In this document: positions 52,780 to 61,040 of the stretch, one piece after another
How the letters are laid out: every line of letters begins with the position of its first letter
How positions within the stretch are numbered: the first letter of the stretch is position 1
Origin: Mesorhizobium loti
GTDB lineage: Bacteria; Pseudomonadota; Alphaproteobacteria; Rhizobiales; Rhizobiaceae
Length of the DNA: 64,000 bases
Reading direction: 5' to 3'
Assembly: GCA_002356515.1 (NCBI GenBank)
Contig: AP017605.1
Location: 6,619,020 to 6,683,019, forward strand
Notes under the pieces: generated by a model
The model's input: the letters and a program-made list of their open reading frames with translations, nothing else
Databases searched by the model: none
Told to the model about the DNA's origin: nothing
Position numbers and translations under genes: made by a program

Positions 52780-54400
52780 TGAAACGAAAACCAGCATGAG
52801 CATCGCGACCGCGGAATTCGACTATATCGTCATCGGCGCGGGCTCGGCCGGTTGTGTCCTAGCCAACAGGCTGAGTACCAACCCCGCTAGCCGTGTCTGC
52901 CTCATCGAGGCCGGTGGCAGTGACGACCGCACAAGGGTGCGCGTGCCGGCCGGCATCCTCTCGCTCTACGGCAATCCGAATTTCGACTATGGCTACAAAG
53001 GCGTGCCGCAGCCGCTGCTCAACAACCGCCGCATACCGGTCAACCGCGGCAAGCTTCTCGGCGGGTCGAGTTCGATCAATTCGATGGTCTATATCCGCGG
53101 CGCAGCACAAGACTACGATGAGTGGGCGGCACTCGGCTGCGCCGGCTGGTCCTATGCCGATGTGCTGCCGGTGTTCAAGACGCTGGAGCGGAATCTCCTG
53201 TCGCAGAGCCCGGCCTATCACGGCTTCGACGGCGAATTGCTGGTCGACAATCCGCGTGATCCCAACGCCGTATCCAGCCTCTGGGTAGAGGCGGGGCGCA
53301 GCATAGGCCTGCCCGAAAACCGTGACTTCAACGGAGACGGCCAATTCGGCCTCGGCATCTACAATGTAACCCAGGACAAGGGCCAGCGCTTCTCGGCCTA
53401 CACCGCTTTCGTCCGCCCGGTTCTGAGCCGCCCGAACCTCCAGGTCCTGTCAGGCGTCGAGGTGCTTGATCTGGCCGTCGAAAGCGGACGCGTCACCGGC
53501 GTCAATGTGATCAGGGACGGCGCGGTCCAAAGGCTGACCTGCCGCGCCGAAGTCGTGCTGAGCGCCGGTGCGATCGGGTCGCCGCGCATCCTGCTTGCGT
53601 CCGGCATCGGCCCGGCCGAGGAGCTGAAGGCGGCCGGGATAGAGCCGGTGATGAATGTACCCGGGGTCGGCAAGAATTTGCGCGACCATGTCGACGGCAT
53701 GATCACCGTGCGATCGAACAGCACCAGGACGCTCGGCCTGTCGCTCGCCAATCTGCCGGCGATGCTGGCCGCGCCCTTTCAGTATTTCGCCCGGCGCAAG
53801 GGGATGCTCACGACGAACTATGTCGAGGCCGGCGGCTTCGCCAGGACGAAATATGCCGGCGATACTCCCGATGTCCAATTCCACTTTGTTCCCGGCTACC
53901 GCAGCCATCGCGGCCGGCTCGTCGAATATGGCCACGGCTATGCCGTGCACACCTGTGTGTTGAGACCCGGGAGCGTCGGCGAAATCACGCTTGAGCGTGA
54001 CGGCACCCGCCGCAACGTGCTGATCGATCACCGCTTCTTCAGCGACGGCCAGGATGCCCTGACCCTGGTCGAGGGTATCAAGGTCGCGCGTTCCATTCTG
54101 GCTGCGCCGGTCTTTGCCGATATTCGCGGACCGGAAATCCTGCCCGGACCCGATGTCGTCACCGATGACGAAATCCTCGCCTATCTGCGCGCCGAGGCGC
54201 TCACCGTCTATCACCCGGTCGGCACGGCCAAGATGGGCAACGATGCCATGGCGGTGGTCGATCCCGCCGGCCTCAAGGTGCGCGGCTTCGACAATCTGCG
54301 CGTGGCGGACGCCTCGATCATGCCGACGCTGATCGGCGGCAACACCAATGCGCCGTCGATGATGATCGGCGAAAAAGCAGCCAGGGCGATGCTGTCATAA
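52775..54400 (+). CDS. GMC-family FAD alcohol dehydrogenase/oxidase
   Basis: The 541-residue flavoprotein has the Rossmann motif IGAGSAGCVLANRLS near residue 16, the GMC signature LLGGSSSINSMVYIRG near residue 94, LSAGAIGSPRILLASGIGPAEE near residue 263 and C-terminal YHPVGTAKMG and GGNTNAPSMMIGEKA. It is a second GMC enzyme besides 9050-10654. The ATG at 52775 lies in the right arm of a palindromic repeat with GGGAAG upstream; an ATG at 52796 is the alternative. Choline-type or other alcohol oxidation is likely; the adjacent importer suggests an imported amino-alcohol. Confidence 0.87.
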   Translation: MHETKTSMSIATAEFDYIVIGAGSAGCVLANRLSTNPASRVCLIEAGGSDDRTRVRVPAGILSLYGNPNFDYGYKGVPQPLLNNRRIPVNRGKLLGGSSSINSMVYIRGAAQDYDEWAALGCAGWSYADVLPVFKTLERNLLSQSPAYHGFDGELLVDNPRDPNAVSSLWVEAGRSIGLPENRDFNGDGQFGLGIYNVTQDKGQRFSAYTAFVRPVLSRPNLQVLSGVEVLDLAVESGRVTGVNVIRDGAVQRLTCRAEVVLSAGAIGSPRILLASGIGPAEELKAAGIEPVMNVPGVGKNLRDHVDGMITVRSNSTRTLGLSLANLPAMLAAPFQYFARRKGMLTTNYVEAGGFARTKYAGDTPDVQFHFVPGYRSHRGRLVEYGHGYAVHTCVLRPGSVGEITLERDGTRRNVLIDHRFFSDGQDALTLVEGIKVARSILAAPVFADIRGPEILPGPDVVTDDEILAYLRAEALTVYHPVGTAKMGNDAMAVVDPAGLKVRGFDNLRVADASIMPTLIGGNTNAPSMMIGEKAARAMLS

Positions 54401-54547
54401 GTCTCGCATTGGCCCGTCTCCGGGCATTTAGGGACAAGCTAACCACTGCCACGCGAAATCGTAATTTTCGCTAATCAGTCCCTCCAGTAAACCAACGAAC
54501 TGAGCTCCTCGCATCCGCGGAAACTCTTGGGGGGAAAGGACGCAGAA

Positions 54548-55822
54548 ATGCCAGTGGAAAAAATAGACACGCTTGTCGTCGGCGGTGGCCAGGCGGGAGT
54601 GGCTATGTCTGAGCATCTGAGCAAATGCGGCGTGCCGCATCTTGTCCTCGAGCGCGGCCGGATTGCCGAGCGCTGGCGCTCGCAGCGATGGGACTCGCTC
54701 GTTGCCAATGGCCCGGCCTGGCATGACCGTTTCCCGGGCATGGAATTTCCCGTGACGGGTCCCGACGGCTTTCCGTCCAAGGAAGAGGTTGCCGACTATT
54801 TCGCCGCTTACGCAAAACAGATCAACGCTCCGATCCGCTGCGGCGTCGAGGTCAAGCTCGCGCAGAAAAATGTCGGTCGACCCGGGTTCCGTGTCGAAAC
54901 CTCGGATGGGGTGATCGAAGCCAACAGCATCGTCGCCGCGACCGGACCTTTCCAGGTCCCCGTCATCCCCGCTCTTGTCCCTGCAAATGCAGATCTCCTG
55001 CAGATCCATTCCAGCGCGTACCGCAACCCCGGACAGTTGCCGAAGGGAGCGGTGCTGGTGGTCGGGGCGGGATCGTCGGGTGTGCAGATAGCCGATGAGC
55101 TTCAGCGCTCTGGGCGGCGCGTCTACCTCTCGGTCGGTCCGCACGACCGCCCGCCGCGCGCCTATCGCGGGCGCGATTTCTGCTGGTGGCTTGGCGTTCT
55201 CGGCAAATGGGACCTCGAAACTCCAGGGCCCGGCACGGAGCACGTCACGATCGCGGTGAGCGGCGCGCGTGGCGGCGAGACGATCGATTTCCGTCGGCTG
55301 GCCGCGCAGGGGCTTACCCTGGTCGGCATGACCAAGACATATCAGGACGGCGTGCTGACCTTCGCGCCCGACCTGGCGAAGAACATTGCCCGCGGTGACG
55401 CCAGCCTGATGTCGTTGCTCGACGAGGCCGACGCCTATGTCGCGCGCAACGGCCTCGACCTTCCGCAGGAGCCCACGGCCCGTCGGATCGACCCGGATCC
55501 GGAATGCCTGACCAACCCGCTTCGTGAGCTCGATCTGGCCGAGGCCGGGGTAACGGCGATCATCTGGGCCACCGGCTTTGCCGTGGATTACAGCTGGCTG
55601 AAGGTCGATGCCTTTGACGAGAAGGGCCGGCCAAGGCATCAGCGCGGCGTCTCGACCGAGCCCGGCATCTATTTTCTCGGCCTGCCCTGGCAGTCGCGAA
55701 GGGGATCGAGTTTCATCTGGGGCGTCTGGCACGATGCCAAGCATGTCGCCGACCGCATTTCGACGCAGCGCAAATATCTGGCCTACCATGCCGCAGCACG
55801 GCGCGAGACCGTGGACGCCTGA
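54548..55822 (+). CDS. Flavin-containing monooxygenase-like oxidoreductase
   Basis: The 424-residue protein has two nucleotide motifs, VVGGGQAGVAMSEHL near residue 10 (FAD) and GAGSSGVQIADEL near residue 177 (NADPH), and the ATGF signature near residue 341 of FMO-type enzymes. It would oxygenate an amine, thiol or ketone. AAGGA precedes the ATG at 54548. It follows the GMC gene by 147 bp, a gap with no clear signal beyond a short GCGAAA/TTTCGC repeat, and is followed by RidA. Confidence 0.83.
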   Translation: MPVEKIDTLVVGGGQAGVAMSEHLSKCGVPHLVLERGRIAERWRSQRWDSLVANGPAWHDRFPGMEFPVTGPDGFPSKEEVADYFAAYAKQINAPIRCGVEVKLAQKNVGRPGFRVETSDGVIEANSIVAATGPFQVPVIPALVPANADLLQIHSSAYRNPGQLPKGAVLVVGAGSSGVQIADELQRSGRRVYLSVGPHDRPPRAYRGRDFCWWLGVLGKWDLETPGPGTEHVTIAVSGARGGETIDFRRLAAQGLTLVGMTKTYQDGVLTFAPDLAKNIARGDASLMSLLDEADAYVARNGLDLPQEPTARRIDPDPECLTNPLRELDLAEAGVTAIIWATGFAVDYSWLKVDAFDEKGRPRHQRGVSTEPGIYFLGLPWQSRRGSSFIWGVWHDAKHVADRISTQRKYLAYHAAARRETVDA

Positions 55823-55840
55823 ACGACGCTGACGACTGCC

Positions 55841-55888
55841 AGAGCAATTCCAGGAAAAGTGTGAGCGGTTTTCCGTCCGGAATTGCGT
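55841..55888 (+). repeat. 48-bp palindromic intergenic repeat, copy 2
   Basis: Identical on the plus strand to the minus-strand copy at 34606-34653. It lies between the monooxygenase stop and the RidA start and is directly followed by a second, different palindrome at 55903-55941. Confidence 0.8.
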
Positions 55889-55902
55889 AAAAACAAAAAG
55901 AT

Positions 55903-55941
55903 AGAGCGGTTTGCCGTTTCCGTGAAACGGCGAAACGCTCT
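55903..55941 (+). repeat. Second palindrome next to the 48-bp repeat
   Basis: AGAGCG pairs with CGCTCT, and inside it GTTTGCCGTTTC pairs with GAAACGGCGAAAC with one bulge, around a 3-base loop. It could be a separate repeat unit of the same Rhizobiales type or a terminator for the gene upstream. Confidence 0.6.
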
Positions 55942-55964
55942 AGCCCGATCTGATGGAGACCAGC

Positions 55965-56381
55965 ATGGCGCATACGAGAATCCGCAAGTTCAACACCAAG
56001 GACACCTATCCCGAGCAGAAGCTCGACAATGATCTGTGCCAGGCGGTCGTCACGCGGGGCGGCCGCACGGTCTATCTGCGCGGCCAGTGCCCGCAGGATC
56101 TCGACACCGCCAAGAATATCGGCAGCCACGATCCGGCCGAGCAGACGCACAAGGTGATGCAGAACATCAGGCAACTCATCGAGGAGTGCGGCGGCACCAT
56201 GGAGCATCTGGTCAAGGTGGTGGTCTACATCACCGACGTGCGCCATCGCGAGGCGGTCTACCGCACCATGGGCGAGTACATCAAGGGCGTGCATCCCGTT
56301 TCGACCGGCCTCGTCGTGTCGGCTCTGGCGCGGCCGGACTGGCTGGTCGAGATCGACGGCACCGCCGTAATCCCGGATTGA
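55965..56381 (+). CDS. RidA family protein
   Basis: The 138-residue protein has RTVYLRGQCPQD, LVKVVVYITDVRHREAVY and VSALARPDWLVEIDGTAVIP, the RidA fold in a subgroup where the C-terminal arginine lies in ARPDW. Such proteins hydrolyse enamine/imine or related intermediates. TGGAGA precedes the ATG at 55965. It lies 4 bp before the DUF1028 gene; RidA and DUF1028 genes are frequent neighbours. Confidence 0.85.
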   Translation: MAHTRIRKFNTKDTYPEQKLDNDLCQAVVTRGGRTVYLRGQCPQDLDTAKNIGSHDPAEQTHKVMQNIRQLIEECGGTMEHLVKVVVYITDVRHREAVYRTMGEYIKGVHPVSTGLVVSALARPDWLVEIDGTAVIPD

Positions 56382-56385
56382 CGCC

Positions 56386-57060
56386 ATGACCTTCTCCATC
56401 GTCGCGCGATGCAGCCGCACCGGTATGTTCGGCGTCGCGGTATCGTCCTCCTCTCCGGCGGTGGCGGCGCGTTGCGCCTACGCGCAGGCGGGCGTGGGGG
56501 CGGTCGCCAGCCAGAACGTCACCGATCCGACGCTCGGCACGAGCGGGCTCGAACTGCTGGCGCGCGGCGCCTCGGCCGCCGAGGCGGTCGCCATCCTGAA
56601 GCGCACCAGCGCCTACAGCGAATACCGGCAGGTGCTGGCTGTCGATGCCGCCGGGACGACGGCGATCCATTCCGGACCCAAGGCGCTCGGCATCTGGGCG
56701 GAAGCGCGCTCGGACAATGTCGCGTGCGGCGGCAACATGCTGGCTCACGACGGCGTGCCGCAGGCCATGGTCGAGGCCTTCCTGGCCTCGGAAGGGCATC
56801 TCGGCGACCGCCTGATCGCCACCATGCGCGCCGCGCTGAAAGCGGGGGGCGAGGCAGGCCCGGTCCATTCGGCCGGACTGAAGCTGGTGCGCGAGGTTGC
56901 ATGGCCGGTCGCGGACCTGCGCTGCGACTGGACCGACGACTGCCCGATCGAGGAACTGGCGGCGTTATGGGATCGCTACAAGCCGCAGCTCGATGCCTAT
57001 GTGACCCGCGCGATCAATCCGTCCGACGCGCCGAGCTACGGCGTGCCGGGCGACGAGTAG
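56386..57060 (+). CDS. DUF1028 protein (Ntn-hydrolase-like fold)
   Basis: The 224-residue protein opens TFSIVARCSRTGMFGVAVSS and contains GVGAVASQNVTDPTLG, the signature region of DUF1028, whose fold resembles N-terminal nucleophile hydrolases. Its reaction is not known. An amidase role on an intermediate is plausible, since it sits between RidA and an aldehyde dehydrogenase. Confidence 0.88.
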   Translation: MTFSIVARCSRTGMFGVAVSSSSPAVAARCAYAQAGVGAVASQNVTDPTLGTSGLELLARGASAAEAVAILKRTSAYSEYRQVLAVDAAGTTAIHSGPKALGIWAEARSDNVACGGNMLAHDGVPQAMVEAFLASEGHLGDRLIATMRAALKAGGEAGPVHSAGLKLVREVAWPVADLRCDWTDDCPIEELAALWDRYKPQLDAYVTRAINPSDAPSYGVPGDE

Positions 57061-57102
57061 CCGGCACGCAAGCAGCCGGCATACAAGGGGGGAGGCATCC
57101 GC

Positions 57103-58593
57103 ATGAGCGAACTCAGTCACAAGGACTGGATCGGCAAGGCATCGGCGATCCGTTTTCGCGACAAGGCGTTCATCGACGGCAAGACGGTTCCCGCGCGTTC
57201 GGGCCGAACCTTCGCCAGCATCAATCCGGCCACCGGCGAAACGCTGGCCGAGGTGGCGTCATGCGGCGAGGAAGACATCGATCTGGCCGTTGCCGCGGCG
57301 CGCCGCAGTTTCGAGGCCGGTGTCTGGTCGCGCACGAGCCCGGCGCACCGCAAGGAGGTGCTGCTGCGGCTGGCAAAACTGCTGCGCGAAAACCTGCAGG
57401 AGCTTGCCCTGCTGGAGTCGCTCGACATGGGCAAGCTGGTCACGGATGCAGCGACCGTCGACGTCCCTGGCTCGGCGGCGATCTTCCAGTGGTATGGCGA
57501 GGCCATCGACAAGATCTACGACGAAGTGGCGCCGACCGGCGCGAGCGATCTGGTGTTGGTGCGGCGCGAGCCGCTCGGCGTCATCGGCGCTGTGGTGCCA
57601 TGGAATTTCCCGCTCGACATAGCGACCTGGAAATGTGCGCCCGCGCTTGCCGCGGGCAATTCGGTGGTGCTGAAGCCGGCGGAGCAGTCGCCTTTCTCGG
57701 CGCTCAGGCTGGCGGAACTCGCCATGGAGGCGGGCCTGCCCGCCGGCGTGCTCAATGTCGTGCCTGGCCTTGGCGAGACGGCCGGACAGGCGCTCGGCCG
57801 CCATATGGATGTCGATTGCCTTGCCTTCACCGGATCGACTTCGGTCGGCAAGATGTTCCTGCAATATTCGGGTCAGTCGAACATGAAGCAGGTCTGGCTC
57901 GAAACAGGCGGCAAGAGCCCGAACCTCGTCTTCGCCGATTGCGGCGATCTCGATGCGGCCGCCGACATGGCGGCGTTCGGCATCTTCTTCAACCAGGGCG
58001 AGGTTTGCTCGGCCAATTCGCGCCTGCTGGTGCAGCGCTCCATCAAGGATGCCTTCGTGGAGAAATTGGCTGAGCGGGCGGCGGCCGCCCAGCCTGGCGA
58101 TCCGCTCGACCCGGCCTCGAAAATGGGCGCCATGGTCGATGCCCGCCACGCCGCCAACGTCATGCGCTTCGTCGAGGCTGGCAAGAAGACCGCGCGCCTG
58201 GTCGCCGGCGGCGATCGCGTCACGGTCAACGGCCGCGGCAGCTTCATACAGCCCACCATCTTCGACGATGTCGCCCATGACGATCCGATTGCCAGGGACG
58301 AGATATTCGGACCAGTGCTTTCGGTCATTGCCTTCGACGATGAGGAGGAGGCAATCCGCATCGCCAATGACAGCCCCTACGGGCTGGCGGCATCGCTGTG
58401 GACCGACAGTCTTTCGCGCGCACACCGCGTCGCCGGACGGCTGCGCGCCGGCACGGTTTCCGTCAACACGGTCGATGCGTTGAGCCCGATGACGCCGTTC
58501 GGCGGCGTCAAGCAATCGGGCTTCGGCCGCGATCTGTCGCTGCATGCGCTGGACAAGTACACCGCGCTGAAAACGACATGGATCAAGTACTGA
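57103..58593 (+). CDS. NAD(P)-dependent aldehyde dehydrogenase (PuuC/betaine aldehyde type)
   Basis: The 496-residue enzyme has PWNFPLDIATWKCAPALAAG, FTGSTSVGKMFL, general-base Glu in LETGGKSPN and catalytic Cys in NQGEVCSANSR. The WYGEAIDKIYDEVAP segment resembles gamma-glutamyl-gamma-aminobutyraldehyde and aminoaldehyde dehydrogenases. GGGGGAGG lies before the ATG. An aminoaldehyde made by the GMC oxidase or monooxygenase upstream is a reasonable substrate. Confidence 0.9.
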   Translation: MSELSHKDWIGKASAIRFRDKAFIDGKTVPARSGRTFASINPATGETLAEVASCGEEDIDLAVAAARRSFEAGVWSRTSPAHRKEVLLRLAKLLRENLQELALLESLDMGKLVTDAATVDVPGSAAIFQWYGEAIDKIYDEVAPTGASDLVLVRREPLGVIGAVVPWNFPLDIATWKCAPALAAGNSVVLKPAEQSPFSALRLAELAMEAGLPAGVLNVVPGLGETAGQALGRHMDVDCLAFTGSTSVGKMFLQYSGQSNMKQVWLETGGKSPNLVFADCGDLDAAADMAAFGIFFNQGEVCSANSRLLVQRSIKDAFVEKLAERAAAAQPGDPLDPASKMGAMVDARHAANVMRFVEAGKKTARLVAGGDRVTVNGRGSFIQPTIFDDVAHDDPIARDEIFGPVLSVIAFDDEEEAIRIANDSPYGLAASLWTDSLSRAHRVAGRLRAGTVSVNTVDALSPMTPFGGVKQSGFGRDLSLHALDKYTALKTTWIKY

Positions 58594-58643
58594 AGCCGCG
58601 CGGGCGCTTGATCGCGGCGCCCAAACCGGCAACATAGAAGCCC

Positions 58644-59579
58644 ATGCCGCTACGCTTCACCCTGAGACAACTGGAATATTTCGTCGCTGTCGGCGAAGCC
58701 GGCTCCATTACCAAGGCGGCCGAGCAGGTCAATGTTTCGCCGCCTTCGATCTCGGCGTCGATCGCGCAACTGGAGGCCGAATTCGGCGTCCAGCTTTTTG
58801 TCCGCAAGCATTCGCATGGCCTGTCGCTCACGGCTGGCGGGCGTGTTTTCCTGAAGGAGGCCGCCAGGCTGCTGGCCGACGCCGACGCCCTGCACGATAT
58901 CGCCGGCGACATCGCCGAGAAGGTGCGCGGACCGCTGGCGGTCGGATGCCTGCTGACCTTCGCGCAGATCGTCATGCCGACGCTGCGCATGAAGTTCGAG
59001 CGCGCCTATCCCGAGGTGCGGTTCCGGCAGTTCGAACGCAACCAGGGTCAACTACTCGAAATGCTGCAGCGCGGCGAAATCGACGCGGCGCTGACCTACG
59101 ATCTCGAACTGTCGCAGGACACGACGTTCGAACCGCTGATGCTGGTGCCGGCCTACGTCATGCTGCCACAAGGGCACCGCTTCGCCGGTAAGGCTTCGAT
59201 CACGACGGAAGAGCTGGCCGACGAGCCTATGGTGCTGCTCGACCTGCCATACAGCCGCGAATATTTTCTCTCGGCCTTCCAGATGCGCGGCATCCGGCCC
59301 AACATCGCCGAGCGCACCGGCGACATCGCGGTGATGCGGTCGATGGTCGCGAACGGCTTCGGCTACGGCATTGCCAACATGCGGCCGCTCAACACGCTGG
59401 CGCCGGACGGCAAGCCGCTGGTGTTCGTGCCGCTGGCGGGGGATTTGCGGCCTCTGACCATGGGGGTCGCCTTGCCCAACGCCGAGCACCGCACCCAGAC
59501 GGTGCAGGCCTTCATCGATCACTGCCGCCGTTTCGTCGTCGAACAGGGCGTGTTCGGCAGCGGCCGGGTCGTGGAATAG
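58644..59579 (+). CDS. LysR-type transcriptional regulator
   Basis: The 311-residue protein has a winged helix-turn-helix (about 5-62; LRQLEYFVAVGEAGSITKA and SISASIAQLEAEFG) and an effector-binding domain beginning near residue 92. It follows the aldehyde dehydrogenase gene by 50 bp and is convergent with ArgE. The TTAGG-N5-CCTAA palindromes at 49797 and 60874, which flank this region, fit a LysR T-N11-A site and are its best candidate targets. Confidence 0.88.
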   Translation: MPLRFTLRQLEYFVAVGEAGSITKAAEQVNVSPPSISASIAQLEAEFGVQLFVRKHSHGLSLTAGGRVFLKEAARLLADADALHDIAGDIAEKVRGPLAVGCLLTFAQIVMPTLRMKFERAYPEVRFRQFERNQGQLLEMLQRGEIDAALTYDLELSQDTTFEPLMLVPAYVMLPQGHRFAGKASITTEELADEPMVLLDLPYSREYFLSAFQMRGIRPNIAERTGDIAVMRSMVANGFGYGIANMRPLNTLAPDGKPLVFVPLAGDLRPLTMGVALPNAEHRTQTVQAFIDHCRRFVVEQGVFGSGRVVE

Positions 59580-59591
59580 CGGCAGCCCCGG

Positions 59592-60758
59592 TCAGGCGAC
59601 CTGCAACTGTTGTCCGGCAAGCCGCCGCAGCAAATTGTCCAGCATGTCGTCGCAGCGGCGCAGCTGTTCGACGCTGACGAATTCGTCCGGCCTGTGCCCT
59701 TGCGCCATCGAGCCCGGTCCGCACACGATGGTCGGCGTGCCGAGGTCGCGGCTGAACAATCCGCCTTCGGTGCCGTAGGCGACTTTCATGGTGTCGTTGG
59801 CGCCGGTCAGCGACTTGACGAAGGCGACGGCCTGCGAATTCGCCGGCGTGTCCAGCCCCGGATAGGTGTTGGTGATGTCGATGTCGATGGCCGCCTCCCG
59901 CGCGATCGCCGAAGCGGCAGCGGCAATACGCTGCGCCTCGGCGCGTAAGCTATCGAGGATTTGGTCGGGATTGTCGGCCGCGACATTGCGGATCTCGAAA
60001 TCGAGCTGGCAGAGGTTCGGCACGATGTTGAGCGCCACGCCGGCATTGATCTTGCCGACATGGACGGTGGTGTAGGGAATGTCATAATCGCCGTCGCGTG
60101 CGCCATCGCTGGCCAACCGGTCCTGTTCCCGGCGCAGTGCGGTGACGAAGTCGCAGCCGAGATGGATGGCATTGAGCGCCAGGGGAGCCAGCGCCGAATG
60201 GCCCTCCCGTCCCCTGCAGATGGCGCGTGCCGCAAGCTTGCCCTTGTGGCCGGTTGCCACCTGCATATTGGTCGGCTCGCCGACGATGCACAGCAATGGC
60301 CGGTGCGGCGCGGATCGCAGCATGTCGATAAGGCTGTGCACGCCGATGCAGCCGATCTCCTCGTCGTAGGAAAGCGCCAGATGCAAGGGCGTTTGCAGGC
60401 TCATTTTCGCGGCCTTGAGGCAGGCGGCAAGCGCGCAGGCGACGAAACCCTTCATGTCGGCAGCACCACGGCCATAGAGCCTGCCGTCGCGCGCGGTCAT
60501 CTCGAAAGGCGGCAGCGTCCAGTCCTGGCCTTCGATGGGGACGACATCGGTATGGCCGGACAGCATGACGCCAGGAGCGTCGGCCGGTCCGATGGTGGCG
60601 AACAGGTTCGCCTTATGGCCGTCCGCGCTGCGGATGATCTGGCAGGCAATGCCCTGTGCCGAAAGCAACTCCGTGACGTAGCCGACAAGGTCGAGGTTCG
60701 AGTCGCGGCTCACCGTCGGAAAGCCGATCAGCTTTTCAAGGATCTGGATGCTGTCCAT
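59592..60758 (-). CDS. argE: M20-family amidohydrolase, acetylornithine deacetylase type
   Basis: The 388-residue metalloenzyme has the M20 ligands: His in LSGHTDVVP near residue 76, Asp in GRGAADMKG near residue 106, the Glu pair in SYDEEIGCIG near residue 138, and a late His in MAQGHRPDE. It would deacylate N-acetylornithine or another N-acyl amino acid. The ATG at 60758 is favoured; a GTG three codons earlier is possible. It stands beside catabolic genes rather than arginine genes, so the symbol reflects family only. Confidence 0.82.
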   Translation of the reverse strand: MDSIQILEKLIGFPTVSRDSNLDLVGYVTELLSAQGIACQIIRSADGHKANLFATIGPADAPGVMLSGHTDVVPIEGQDWTLPPFEMTARDGRLYGRGAADMKGFVACALAACLKAAKMSLQTPLHLALSYDEEIGCIGVHSLIDMLRSAPHRPLLCIVGEPTNMQVATGHKGKLAARAICRGREGHSALAPLALNAIHLGCDFVTALRREQDRLASDGARDGDYDIPYTTVHVGKINAGVALNIVPNLCQLDFEIRNVAADNPDQILDSLRAEAQRIAAAASAIAREAAIDIDITNTYPGLDTPANSQAVAFVKSLTGANDTMKVAYGTEGGLFSRDLGTPTIVCGPGSMAQGHRPDEFVSVEQLRRCDDMLDNLLRRLAGQQLQVA

Positions 60759-60868
60759 GCGTCTCACGTCTCATTGGCCATGCGCGCTATCTAGCATCGC
60801 GCGACCACGGCCTTGAAGTCGCATTTGGCTCAGCCGGGATTCACCGGATGCTAATCCAGGCGGCAAGG

Positions 60869-60893
60869 GCGGATTAGGCGCGTCCTAATCCGC
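60869..60893. promoter_or_regulatory. Operator candidate GCGGATTAGG-N5-CCTAATCCGC
   Basis: A perfect 10-bp inverted repeat with a 5-base spacer in the divergent gap between ArgE and the amine-dehydrogenase-like gene. It contains TTAGG-N5-CCTAA, as at 49797. A further half-site CTAATCC lies at 60851-60857. The core fits the LysR T-N11-A pattern. Confidence 0.55.
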
Positions 60894-61040
60894 ACAGAAG
60901 AAATCTGTAGTTTTCCGGCACGCGCTGCAACTTATGAGTAGGTTCACCGCATCTACCCACCGGGCGGACCGGCTTGCGCCAAGGCTGAAAAAGCCATCGC
61001 CGCGCATGCCGTGATGCGACGCTGGCAGGAAGGAAACACC

